DNA from: Boswellia sacra
Lineage: Eukaryota; Streptophyta; Magnoliopsida; Sapindales; Burseraceae
Assembly (NCBI GenBank): GCA_013180625.2
Contig: SNVD02006272.1
Span: 177,674-241,673 of the forward strand
Length of the DNA: 64,000 bases
Direction: 5' to 3'
Shown: piece by piece, positions 36,856 through 48,204 of the stretch
Position numbering within the stretch: the first letter of the stretch is position 1
Layout of the letters: each line of letters begins with the position of its first letter
Notes under the pieces: generated by a model
Seen by the model: the letters and a program-made list of their open reading frames with translations, nothing else
What the model was told of the DNA's origin: nothing
The model's database searches: none
Made by a program: the position numbers and the translations under genes

Positions 36856-37160
36856 AAGGATAACTATTATCCTTTACAAGAATATCTCACTCTCACCACA
36901 ATACAAGAAAAAGGATAATTTTTACAACAAAAGTATAACTCTCTTCAAAGAGTAGATAAAGAATATAAAAGCTCTCTAGACTTGATATTTCTCTTTTTTT
37001 TTGCTTGATAGATGCTTCTCTTGCTCTTCTTGCTGAATGCATGGGAGAAGGGCTTCTTTTATAGGCAAATGAGATGAACTTAATCAAGTGAAGACACCAA
37101 CTCCAAATTTTCTGCCCATCATAAAAACCGTAATTTGTCTTCCATTTTTGTCAATGTTCC

Positions 37161-37870
37161 GTTTGAAATTTGAAAATCTTCAAAACATAAAAGATTTTCA
37201 CATTTGAATAAGATTTCCAACGCATTAAGAATCAAGTCATTTGGATATTTGTAGCTTAAGATATGGCCAAAACACCATTCGGTGCTCATGTGACTTGATT
37301 TTTCTTTCTTGTGTCAGTCTACCAAATTGAATGATAATTCTGTCAGCCTTCCGTTTGAAATTTGAATTTCTTCAAAACATAAAAGATCTTCATATTTGAA
37401 TAAGCTTTCAAAACATTAAGATTCAAAGAATTTGGATATCTCTATCTTAAGATATGGCCAAAACACCATTCGGTGCTCATGTGAGTTGATTTTTTCTTCT
37501 TTGTGTCAGTCCACCGAATTGCATGTCAGTTATGTCGGCTTTCTGTTTGAAATTTGAATTTTTTCAAAACATATGAAATGTTCTTCATTAAGTCATCTTT
37601 CCAATGCCGTAAGAATCAAGTCATTTTGATTTTTATAGCTCAAGATATGTCTAAAGGAGTATTCGGTGCTCATGTCAGCTGCTTCCATTTGTCTTTCAAC
37701 TTGCATGATGATTTGGACAACCTTGCACTTAAAATTTGAATTTCATTAAAACATATGAAATGTTATAAATTTAGTAAGCTTTCCAAAGGCTCAAGAATCA
37801 CATCATTTGGATATTTGTAGAGATATATATGACTAATTGATTGAACATTACTCATGTATCACATTCCTTG
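37161..37870. repeat. ~190-bp tandem array in the solo LTR
   Basis: Four diverged units marked by GTTTGAAATTTGAA (37161, 37353, 37545; degenerate near 37726), each with AAACATAAAAGAT-like and GTGCTCATGT motifs. The spacing of the first three is 192 bp. Confidence 0.9.
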
Positions 37871-38130
37871 AGTCAATCCTTGTTCTTAAACTTTAGTGCC
37901 TTTAACATGTAGTCTTCTCCTTAGCTTCAACACTTCATTTTAATAAGCCTCTTCTTGATTTTAAAATTATTTTAATGATCTTACTCTTGCACATAAATAA
38001 ATATGTTAGTAAATCTCAATTAATCAATGTGTATTGTTATCATCAAAATTATCATGTAGCCTTAGGGCTAACAATTATAATATATTAAAATATCATGGAA
38101 TTTTACTAAACTATATAAACAAAATAACTT

Positions 38131-38794
38131 TGGATTAATATCACAAACTACCCCTATATTTTAGCTTAATTACACCTAGAGTCATCGTTTGTAATTTTTG
38201 TCACAGGCTACCCCTAACTTTTTAAAAAAAATCACGGACTACCCCTTCTGTTAAAAACTCCGTTAGATGTTAATAAATAAGAAAAAATAGCATGATCAAA
38301 ATAATAAAATAATAGGAAAAGTCAATATGTAAAGTGGGAGTCAACATACCTAAATGGGCTAATATCATAGACCACCCCTATGTTTTGCCTTAATCACACT
38401 TAGAGTCAACGTTTACAATATTTGTCATTACCTACCCCTAACTTTTGAAAAAATAATTATGAAACTCCCTTATGTGATATTTGCCTCCGTGTTTTTTTTT
38501 TTTTTAAGTTAGGGGTGACCTATGAAAAAAATTACAAATGATGACTCTAGATGTTATTAAGATAAAATATAAAGGTGGTCTGTGATATTAACCTTTTTTT
38601 AAATTTTTTTGAAGGGTATTTTGATAATTGTCATAGTTTTGGATAGAAATCTGACATCATCTAACGGTCAAATTAATGGAAGAGTGGGTTGTGATTTTTT
38701 TTCAAAAATTAAGGGTAGTCTATGAAAAAAATTATAAACGATAACTCTGTGGGTAATTAAGATAAAATATAGGGATGCTTTCGACATTAACCCA
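38131..38794. mobile_element. TIR MITE with a nested related copy
   Basis: The ends TGGATTAATATC and GACATTAACCCA are inverted repeats, flanked by an 8-9 bp duplication (A)AATAACTT (38122-38130, 38794-38802), suggesting Mutator-type or hAT-type mobilisation. Inside, about 38355-38595 repeats the same arrangement (GGGCTAATATCATAGACC ... GGTCTGTGATATTAACC), so a second family member sits within the first. No coding capacity. Confidence 0.75.
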
Positions 38795-40097
38795 AATAAC
38801 TTCATCCCCTGAAACCTAAGCCATGCCGTCTCGTTATTGTTTAAATCCCTAAAAATCGAAACGCCATCACACCACTCAATCGTCCGCCATTTTCTTTTTG
38901 GAAAACAATCGTCAGCCATTGCCAGTTGTTGCCGGCCATCCGAGCTCCAGCGTCCGTCGCAGCACCTCCACGGCTTCAGATCGCCGTCGCAGCTTCAGCG
39001 CAATAGCACCTCCGTGGCTTCAGCTCGCTGTCGCAGCTCCAACGTTGTGTCACCTCCGCGCCTCCACCTCGTTGTCGCAGCTCAGTGTCGCGTCACCTCC
39101 GCGAGTCCAGCGTCGCAACAGCTCCGCGCCTCCAATTTGAGAAAGAGAAACAGTGGGTTGCTTCGTCTCTCTCTCTTTTTCTCCGTCTTTTAAGGTATAT
39201 GTTCTCTCCTCTGTTTATTTCATATTCTACAACTTTTTTTAGCTAATAGAAAAATTGTATGAAATTTCAAGTGCTTGTTAGAATTTATGGAGTTTTGCTG
39301 CCTTCCAGAATGCTACGTGCCTGCTTCTGCTAAATTCGTATGAGATTTTATCTCCTGCTTTTTATGCTTTCAATTCTGTTGTTAGAGGGTTTATAGGACC
39401 TCTCTGTGTACAATATATGGGTAATTACTGATTTTTTCTATCAGGACAGTTTTAATTGCTGTAACGTGTGTGAGTAGTTTATTTAAGGCAGTATCGCTTA
39501 TTATTGAACTTGGTTTGATTTTGATTTCTTTTGATCAGATTGGAGTTTCTCTGTGTGGCTATAATCTAATTTAAATACTAGTTATCGTGTATTAATATTT
39601 GTTAAATTATAGTTTCATCTTTGGTTGTTGAGTCAGTTCAATGCTTTAAGCTTTTACTACTGGATTGAAAATTTATCTCGCTTATGACTTGGAAATTTCT
39701 AGTGGATTCAGCAAGCACAAAAATTCTGCATGGATTAGGCCTTTTATACTTTCAAAATGTTGTACTGCCTATGATTGAATTCGCTTGGACATCATTTGTT
39801 TCTCTTATATCCATTCACTCTATTGAAGAACTCAAGGCATTGTTGTGGTCAGAACTGCTTGCACGTTTTTGCTCATTTATAAAAATTTATTTCATGTGGT
39901 CCAAATTAACAAGTTATTGAGATTTGTAACTGTTTCGAATGGCACGCTTCCAGAACTATTTAATTTTGCATCGTTTACAGAATTGTCTGAAGTTAAAAAA
40001 TGGGCTTAATTGTAATATTGTATACTTGTATATGATATGATGGAAAGAATGGGGTTATTATGTGAATTTTACAGGGGCGGGGCGGGTCTGGGCCCTA

Positions 40098-41168
40098 CAC
40101 CTTGTCCACTACTACATGTAACTCCTGTCTGTTTTTCTAATATACTTTTAGAGTTACCTATAAGATAATTAAACAAATAAATAATATTTCTTGGTGATTA
40201 TGTGAAGAAGCCCTTTCCTCCAGCCAGCCTTCTTGAGAACATGGTTGACTAGGGTTTGGGGCATTATCAGATGATCAAGAGTCTACTGTAGCTAGCTTCC
40301 CTTGTAATTACTTGCATTTTTTTGTTTTTTAAGGTGTATCAAGTATAGGTTAAGGTTTTCTCCTTCAAGCATCTCGTATGCCAAATTTTTAATTAAAGCC
40401 TCCTAGAAATCATAATGTGAGGTTGTGATGTGAGCTGAAATTCAGTTAGTTATCTGGTTACTGATAAATAATGCAAATTAGAGCCTAGAGAAGGATGTTT
40501 AAATTCAAATTATGATCTTGTTCTGTCACTTCTAAGCCATATTTGTAGAGAATAAGTACCTTCTCGTAGAAATATTTTATGGCTGTTGATATTGATATCT
40601 GCTCCAAAAGGCAGAAATGCTGTGCCAGTGGGATAGTGTGTTGGGTTTGTTTGATATTAGTGTATATATTTCATGCTGGTCACTCCAGTTGGAACCCTAT
40701 CTGAGAGAAGAGAAAATTCTCCTGTCACACTAATATTTATTCTGGATTTGTTCCTTGTATCATGCTTGCTATGTTGAATTGGTTCTTTAAGTGACTTTTT
40801 CTTCTTTTGTTTTATACAAAGAGAGTATCATTAAGGAAAAGAATAATTACAAAATAGTGAACAAGTTGTCCAGCTAAAAGATCACCAAATTTTTTTATAC
40901 AATATGAAGCTCAAAGTCATTAAGAGAAGCTATGGACTACAAAAAAATATTTAATTTTCCATTCCTTAAATTAGTTAAATGAATGGTTACCTTATTCGAT
41001 TAGATTTCTTTGTTTCCTGGATATAAAACCTGACCATATCTGTTATCACAGCAAAGACTGCAAATTTGTCTTTGCACCAATTTAAACTTAGGAAAGTTGT
41101 GTAGTTTTTATGTTTCTTCTTGTTAAGTAATCTGGAAATTCTTATGTTGCAGGACCCTGATCGAAACA
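40098..41168 (+). promoter_or_regulatory. RPN6 upstream region and 5' UTR intron acceptor
   Basis: TTATGTTGCAG at 41142-41152 looks like a 3' splice site 16 bases before the ATG, so a 5'-UTR intron is likely. Candidate donors lie upstream, including GTATAT at 39194 within the hAT element, after a CT-rich exon-like block. No TATA box was assigned with confidence. Confidence 0.45.
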
Positions 41169-42437
41169 ATGTCTTCGTCATATCTTCCTGCAACGACGGA
41201 CTCGATTTCTCAGGCTTTAGAAGCCAAAAGCCCATCTGAGTCTATATCAATCCTGTACCGCATACTTGATGATCCCTCTTCCTCATCAGATGCTCTGCGC
41301 ATAAAAGAACAAGCCATCACAAACCTCTCTGACTTTCTGAGAGAAGAGAACCGGGCTGGGGATCTTTGCAACCTTCTTACTCAGTTGAGACCCTTTTTTT
41401 CCTTGATCCCCAAAGCTAAAACTGCCAAGATTGTCAGGGGAATTATTGATTCTGTTGCCAAGATACCTGGGACATCTGATCTTCAAATTGCTCTCTGTCG
41501 AGAAATGGTACAATGGACTCGTGCAGAAAAGCGTACATTCCTTAGGCAGAGAGTTGAGGCAAGGCTTGCAGCCCTATTGATGGAAAATAAGGAGTACTCA
41601 GAAGCTTTAACCCTTCTCACTAGCTTGGTCAAAGAGGTAAGGAGATTAGATGACAAACTACTACTTGTTGACATAGACCTGTTGGAAAGTAAGTTACATT
41701 TTTCATTAAGAAACCTTCCAAAGGCAAAGGCTGCTCTCACAGCTGCAAGGACAGCTGCAAATGCTATATACGTGCCTCCAGCTCAACAAGGCACCATTGA
41801 TTTGCAGAGTGGGATTCTTCATGCAGAAGAGAAGGATTATAAAACTGCTTATAGCTATTTTTTTGAAGCTTTTGAAGCCTTCAATGCTCTTGAAGACCCC
41901 AGGGCAGTTTTCAGTTTAAAATATATGCTGCTTTGCAAGATCATGGTGAGCCAAGCTGATGATGTGGCTGGGATAATTTCTTCTAAGGCTGGGCTGCAAT
42001 ATGTGGGGCCAGAATTGGATGCTATGAAAGCTGTTGCTGATGCTCATTCGAAACGATCCTTGAAGTTATTTGAGACTGCTTTGCGTGATTACAAGGCCCA
42101 GCTAGAGGAGGACCCAATTGTCCACAGGCACCTCTCATCCCTGTATGACACGCTTTTGGAACAAAATCTGTGCAGGTTGATTGAGCCCTACTCAAGGGTT
42201 GAGATTTCACATATCGCTGAGCTTATCGAATTGCCAATAGATCATGTGGAGAAAAAATTGTCTCAAATGATTTTAGACAAGAAGTTTGCTGGGACATTGG
42301 ATCAGGGCGTCGGATGCCTCATAATATTTGAAGATCCCAAGTCAGATGCCATCTATCCCGCAACTTTGGAAACCATTTCCAATATGGGCAAGGTTGTGGA
42401 CAGCCTTTTTGTGAGGTCTGCCAAGATAATGGCATGA
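41169..42437 (+). CDS. RPN6: 26S proteasome lid subunit RPN6 (PSMD11)
   Basis: A single uninterrupted frame of 422 residues, close to the ~420 of plant RPN6. RPN6 is a lid subunit of the 19S regulatory particle; it contacts both the lid and the 20S core or base and helps hold the 26S complex together in cytosol and nucleus. The N-terminal two thirds is helical-repeat sequence (for example AIYVPPAQQGTIDLQSGILH). The C-terminal part is a PCI domain, whose winged-helix portion is about residues 350-386 (AELIELPIDHVEKKLSQMIL, then DKKFAGTLDQGVGCL). The tail is VVDSLFVRSAKIMA. The start is chosen because the protein aligns from MSSSYLPATTDSI and the ATG has a CAAACA-type context (CGAAACAATG). No lesion is seen, and it is the best-preserved gene in the window. 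Confidence 0.97.
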   Translation: MSSSYLPATTDSISQALEAKSPSESISILYRILDDPSSSSDALRIKEQAITNLSDFLREENRAGDLCNLLTQLRPFFSLIPKAKTAKIVRGIIDSVAKIPGTSDLQIALCREMVQWTRAEKRTFLRQRVEARLAALLMENKEYSEALTLLTSLVKEVRRLDDKLLLVDIDLLESKLHFSLRNLPKAKAALTAARTAANAIYVPPAQQGTIDLQSGILHAEEKDYKTAYSYFFEAFEAFNALEDPRAVFSLKYMLLCKIMVSQADDVAGIISSKAGLQYVGPELDAMKAVADAHSKRSLKLFETALRDYKAQLEEDPIVHRHLSSLYDTLLEQNLCRLIEPYSRVEISHIAELIELPIDHVEKKLSQMILDKKFAGTLDQGVGCLIIFEDPKSDAIYPATLETISNMGKVVDSLFVRSAKIMA

Positions 42438-44820
42438 GAGGTCCTTTGTTTTTTTCCTTTTGGCACTCTTTTCTGTTGCAGAATTTTCATGGTAGTTTGT
42501 GTTCGGTTTTTTTATTGTTTCTGAACTTCAGCAGACTTTTTACCTGTTATGTTATAGTTGAAACATGTTGGTTATGTTCTTGTATTCTATATCAAAGTTC
42601 TGAACCATGGTTCATTCTTTATAAACTCAAATAGTTTCTGTACGTACGCTTGCAAAAGTTTGCATTTGCAATCTGGGTTCTCACTGTACTGAATTTTGAT
42701 GTACAGTGTGAAGCCCAGGAAATTTACGGTGTAGACAAGCCTTGGCTTGAACGTGCAGAAAATGGAATCATGTATGGATTATTCCGTTATAGGTTTTGAA
42801 ATTTTGGCATTCGATAAGGAATATCATGGAATGTGGTATCAATTTGAGAAAAAAAGGAAAACATTCAATTGAAACGGCCGAAGATGCTTACAACAAGTGC
42901 AAAATCTTAACATTTTCTGAAAATATTTACCGAAAACAATCTTCATGTTTTTTATTCTACGAGCAAGAAATCACACCCAGAAATATCGTCTGCTTATCAT
43001 GCCCAAAGCCTTAACTGCAACAGAGGGGAAGGGAAACTCTCAAAAGCATGAAGCTACCGTGGAGTCTTATGTGAGTTTTCTAACTGTTGTCGATAAGTTT
43101 GAGCTCCTGCACCGTTCTATTTAGATTAATCAAGTTTTGCCACCTCCATGTATAATCAAACTGCTGATGCAAGCAATAATCATGCAAATCCTATAGCTAA
43201 ACAGTTGTTGGCACTTCAAAATCATAGGAGACGTTATCGTTGAGGCGTTACTGCTCGTATAAAGGTTGAGCACTTCTCATTTAAAAATTTGTTATTACAG
43301 TTGAAGTTTTGACAGCATCCCGGTTGGATAGCCCTTCTCATTGTTTTTGCTATCTTCATTTGAGGTTGAGTATATTGTAGAACGTGTAAAACGTATTAAG
43401 CATATCATTTTGATAAGAAAGCAAAGAAAACAATTGATAAAGGTACAAACCAATCCAATATATATAGGAAACAGGAAAATGAGAAACAACTTTTAACAAT
43501 TTCCTTCATTTTCTCTCTTTATATATTTTGTCTTTTCCCTTTTTTATTTCAAATTGTTTTATTGTAAATTATAAATTATATTATTCACTATATATTACAT
43601 TTAATTATTCTATAATATTTTTCAAAAGTTTATACATTATTTTATTTTATTAACTACCATTTATTTTAAAATAAAAATATAAGATACACATAACCAAACA
43701 CATTTTCTATTATTCATTCTTCTTGAAAAGCACATAAACATATCTTTTTTATTTCGAAACAGAAATTATTAAACAAAAACCCAAAATTCATGCGCAAAAA
43801 GGTCGTTTCATCGAAGACAAGCCAATGAGCATTCACCCTATTCCGGCCAAGAAAAGGTCAGGTAGACCCTAAATAAGTATTTTTACCATCTTAAAAAAAT
43901 TAAATTTCTTTAATAACTTTTTAAAGGACCCGTATAAATTGTCATTTGTTTCGATAGTTTTGTTTTAATTTCTAGTTTTCAATTATGCCAATAACTCAAA
44001 ACTTTTGAAAAATGAAAAGTTTTGTGTTTTTAGTAATTTGCTTTTCTAATTTGTTTTGGTTTAGGTTTTATTATTTAAAAATTCTTTTCGCACACTTCTT
44101 TTTTGTAATTTGTGGTGAATAACATAGCTATGGAGCCTAATAGTTTGGTACTTTTGCTCGAATTGATTGATCATTATTAGGTTGTTTTCTAGCATGGTTT
44201 ATCTTGTTTCACATTAATGCTTTCCAGAATCAAACAATACGACAACCATATCATCTTATGCAAATTAAATAAGACACATAAAGATTGCCAATGAACATGA
44301 GACTTTTTCTGTAACATCTTCAAATGTTTCAAGGCATTAGACAGATCCATGAAGCATCAGCAATACGTTGTCTGCTGCTAATTATTGTGAGATTCAGAAT
44401 CATACCATATGTTCCATTTGCATGTCGCAAAGGATGGAAGGAAAATAATGAATCTGAATTCTGTTTTATTACCATTTCATCAGCAAATAATAAGATTATT
44501 AGTAATCTATGCTCAAAAAAGAATTTATCTGGCTTTAGGATCATTACATTAGCAAATATCATATCAAGTATCAAATGGAACTGCAAAGAAGTTCATATCT
44601 TATGACTTAAAAATGACAAGGGGAAGTCAAGTTGCCACTATCTAAAATAGTATCAATAAGATGATGATCATTCAAAGGTAAAAACAGATATACAAGACTT
44701 ATTTTCCACAAGAGGAAAAGTACAATTGGATGAAGAAACAACACAGACAGCTTAGATACATGATTTTGACATGCAACACCTCTCAATTCTCATGGATGTA
44801 TCACCAAAAGATAAAGCTTT
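42438..44820. other. RPN6 3' UTR and intergenic region
   Basis: After the stop comes a T-rich 3' UTR-like stretch to about 42650. The rest is AT-rich. The sequence 44600-44820 should contain the 3' UTR of the minus-strand MDL gene. The opposing open frames at 44324-44605 match no family I know and are probably chance. Confidence 0.5.
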
Positions 44821-46790
44821 TCAGAAGGTCGAACCATTAAACCCGAAGAATGAGCGCTGAACAAGAAAGAGATGAAGATGAGTACTAGTTTCCAGACTGA
44901 ACATATCAAAATAAAGTGAAATCGACATTCATTTTCATTAGAACTGTGCAAAATTTGGTAGAATCTCAAGACACACATAAATTTCTGCAATTTCTGAGTC
45001 TATATATCCAACATCAAGTAGAAAATGCAAACTAGTTGGAAATATATAATTTTTGAACAATACAATATTTACAAACTCTTTTACAAACTAACCAACATGA
45101 CATCATGTGACTGAAAAAGTAAATTCAAAAAATAAACAAAATTAGTTAAGATGGATGAAGTGAATATGATACAATACTGCCACATGACTTTATATATAAC
45201 AGTTTGTGTGAATATAACATTATTCATAATTTTTTAATTCCAATGTCCAACAAAGCATGGACATAAAGCTGCTCTGCTTTTAAAGCATTCATAGAATGCC
45301 AAATGAAATCAGGACATTGCAAGCAATTAGATTACCTGAACATCATAAAATTTGATATAAAAGCGTGAGCTATTGATTGAAAGCTTGGTTTGAAGTATTT
45401 CTGCAATGGTTGAGCTTAATTTCCCATTAACACTCGGCCGAACGCCACCAATTGAGATCAATTCTCCATATGGTGCTGGTGCTTCAGTCCCAGCGAATGC
45501 AATGGGAACTCCACCGTTAAGCAAAATCATCATGTACTGAACAATAACAACAAAGATGAAAAGTATAAATAACAAGTCATATCACAATAACGAATGGGTA
45601 TAATTGCAACAAAAAGCACCGTAAAACGGTAGAAAGAGTATATAAACTGTTGTAAACTGTTAATAACGGCAAGAAATAACAACACAGCCATTGCAGATGT
45701 ACTCGATGCATCAGATAATCATCATAGAATCTCAAATTCTCTTGGAAGCCTGTCTGAACGGAATATTACTGCATAGACACATGCAAGAGCGCATGCAAGG
45801 GCTCAAAATTCACAGGAATAAGTGTGTCTGTTACATTGTTTGAATTCAAACTAATAACAGCTGGAACATCTTTTATTCAAACAGAATAAGTATGTATTTT
45901 GGGAGTTGTCAATGTCATGTATTTTGGGACTTTATAAATTAACACATAATTAACGCATAATGCCCTGCCCCACTTTCACTCAGTGGCATTATATGATCAT
46001 TTGAAAGACTATACATGAAACCGATAGCCTAAAGAAATTGTGTAGTCCCGCCCATTTTTCTATGCGAAGAAAACATGCAAGTGTATGCATCAAACTACTC
46101 GAACAATAAGCTCATGTTTTATGATTCTAAACATATCAGGTTACTAATTGCAACGCTTATAAGCGAAAAAACTAAGACATAATTTAAGGGCTCATTCAAC
46201 ACCACTAAAAGCGCTTAATTAAAAAAGTACAGAGACTTTTATGTAAGATTTGAAATGTCTAACTAAAAATAGACTCCAAAGTACTCTAAGAAAACTCATT
46301 TTGAATCAATAAAACGCTTTGTATGTTAAAAATACATTTCAAGTGCTTCTCGAAAACACACTCCCCAGAAAAGCTTTCAAGTGCTTTCCACTAAAATGCA
46401 TTTAGTAAAACGTCATGACACAACACAGGCTTATAAAAACCACTCCAAGTGAGTTAATTCTACAATCTTTTGCCAACTTTTACACCAATATACAAAGCCA
46501 TTAACAACTAATGCATGGCGTTGTGCTTTTAACAAATAAAGAACGCCTTAACTCTAAACAATTGTTGAGTCTTACGAGTTAAAAAATACCCAGAAAGGAA
46601 AACAAAGATAAGGTGAAACAGAGAATAATTTCATCGAACAACTAGTAGTCAAACTGAAATTCAGTTAAGAGTCACGCAGAGACTCAGGTTTGCCAATGAT
46701 CTTAGCAACAGCTTTGGTGGCGTCTCTGACAATGTCAGAGGCAGTGACGGCATCAACTGGCAAGTGGGTGAAAAGATTCAACGTGGGCAT
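44821..46790 (-). CDS. MDL: MIF/D-dopachrome tautomerase-like protein (MDL)
   Basis: Three exons encode 115 residues, the usual size of plant MIF homologues. Exon 1 (46790-46680) encodes MPTLNLFTHLPVDAVTASDI to IIGKPES and includes Pro2, the catalytic base of MIF tautomerases. Exon 2 (45536-45336) runs YMMILLNGGVPIAFAGTE to RFYIKFYDVQ. Exon 3 (44856-44821) encodes RSFFGFNGSTF and the stop. Intron 2 is GT-AG. Intron 1 has a proper TTGTTCAG acceptor, but the donor after the expected exon end reads CTGCGT and not GT; no alternative in-frame GT was found before a stop. The STF end lacks a peroxisomal SKL signal, so a cytosolic MDL1/2-type protein is likely. Plant MDLs are linked to stress and immunity. 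The gene is otherwise intact. Confidence 0.88.
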
Positions 46791-48204
46791 GGTTGTGTTT
46801 TCAGTTGATTGGATGAGTGGTTTCAGACCAGGAATTTGTAGATAACGGCTCCTACGTTACTAGCGTCCTCGCGAAGGCGATCGCTGTTTATTTACGTCAG
46901 GGGATAGTCTTTTGGACCCCATAGTTTTGGGAAAATGCAAATATACCCTATTGTAAAAGTTTGGAAAAATGTAAAAAAAAAAAAAAAACCAATATGTTTT
47001 AAGAAATAATAAAAAAAAAGTCTTAATCTTTTTTACCATCCAACCAAGCATCAAGCTGTCGCGAAAGGTGTTTGGTTGTCGAATTGGTTTGCTTAACTAA
47101 ACTATAAAATTGTAATTTTTTTAGCATTGTTGGGCGACGTAGATTATTTAAAAAGTTGTGAAACTTTATTCATGAATCCTAAAAATTATTTTGACAGAAT
47201 TGAAAACCTTTTGAAAAATTTAGTGGAATATGCTAATATGCATAACATATCTGATAATTAATAAAAGAATTTGAGACTGTTCAATATTTTGACTTAAAAA
47301 TCAAATTGGTGACACTAGAGTTAAGAGTTAAGGTTCCAAAACTTTTGGGAATGCTTTTAAATACTATTTTATAGTAATCTAACTTCACGTCACATCTTAT
47401 TTAAACTTTAAAAAAATTTAAATATTAAATTAAATATAATTCATAATACGATTCCTTTATTTTTAATATTTTAAGATACAATAATTAGAATTTAAAATAA
47501 TAAATTTTGTAATATTTTGATACTTCAATAGTGATATTGTAATATATTGATTTGTAATTCTTTCTAATATGTCAAATAAAAACACTTAAAAACGACATAA
47601 AGATGTATAAAAATATAATTTCATGCATTACAATTTATACCTTTATATAACATCATTCATATTCATATTTTTATGATATATTCAGATTTGAAATAATAAA
47701 AACGCCCTTAGACTAATTTGTCTTTTGTGTTAGCATCAAAGATTCTCTATTATCAAATTTCTTGGGAAACTTAAGAATATGGAACCCAAACTTAGCACAC
47801 ACATTATATTATACCCTAAAATATGCAAGCCAGGGGAGGATCCCAAGGCTCATAGAAAAGATGCTAGTTGCTAGACGTCCATCTTTGCGCTATAAATGGT
47901 GTTTAAAACCGGTTTCCGGTTTCCACCAAAAATTTGCATTATTTTGATGCAACTAAGAAGCAATTAGAATTAAAAAACACAAAGATCAAGAATACCACAA
48001 CTACATTATATTTTCTGCATTCCTTTGCTACTTGAAACATGAGCAGCACAAAATTATCTGGATAATGTCAGGGTAAACCAAGCTGGAACTATATTTGGGG
48101 ACTCTACACGTAATACACATAAAAGTGATTCATTTTCTCTAGTCAGAATTAATTAGAAATAAATTAGGCCAACAAGGAAGGCTGATGGCTTTTAGGCTAT
48201 CTAC
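46791..48204. other. Intergenic region between MDL and PEPPER-like gene
   Basis: Should hold the MDL promoter on its left side. It is AT-rich, with A-runs near 46975, and no gene is recognised. Confidence 0.5.

Larger units (their letters stand above)
36221..38073. mobile_element. Probable solo LTR nested in hAT copy 2
   Basis: An 1853-bp unit starting TGACCC and ending GGCTAACA (TG...CA) with a 5-bp duplication ATTAT (36216-36220, 38074-38078), the LTR-retrotransposon integration signature. Copy 1 of the hAT element is continuous across the equivalent site. There is no gag, pol or primer-binding site, which suggests a solo LTR left by LTR-LTR recombination. It contains AAGAGGGGGGGTGAATTGGG near its left end and two tandem arrays. 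Confidence 0.78.
35950..40097. mobile_element. hAT-type element, copy 2, with nested insertions
   Basis: Starts TAGGGATAGTAAAAAGACCCG and ends GGGTCTGGGCCCTA, flanked by a perfect 8-bp duplication CACCTTGT (35942-35949 and 40098-40105), the hAT signature. It shares subterminal GGGGCGGGTCT blocks and an exon-like GC-rich segment with copy 1. Two later insertions split it: 36221-38073 and 38131-38794. Without them it would be about 1.6 kb. Its right end lies 1.07 kb upstream of the RPN6 start codon. Confidence 0.88.

Noticed and set aside
38837..39193. 118-codon Ser-rich frame upstream of RPN6
   Set aside because: It lies inside the hAT element. Overlapping frames (38898-39140) look equally plausible and no protein family is recognised. 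It is kept only as a possible non-coding exon.
44324..44605. Opposing 93- and 85-codon frames near the MDL 3' end
   Set aside because: Mirror-image frames in intergenic or 3' UTR sequence with no recognised domain.
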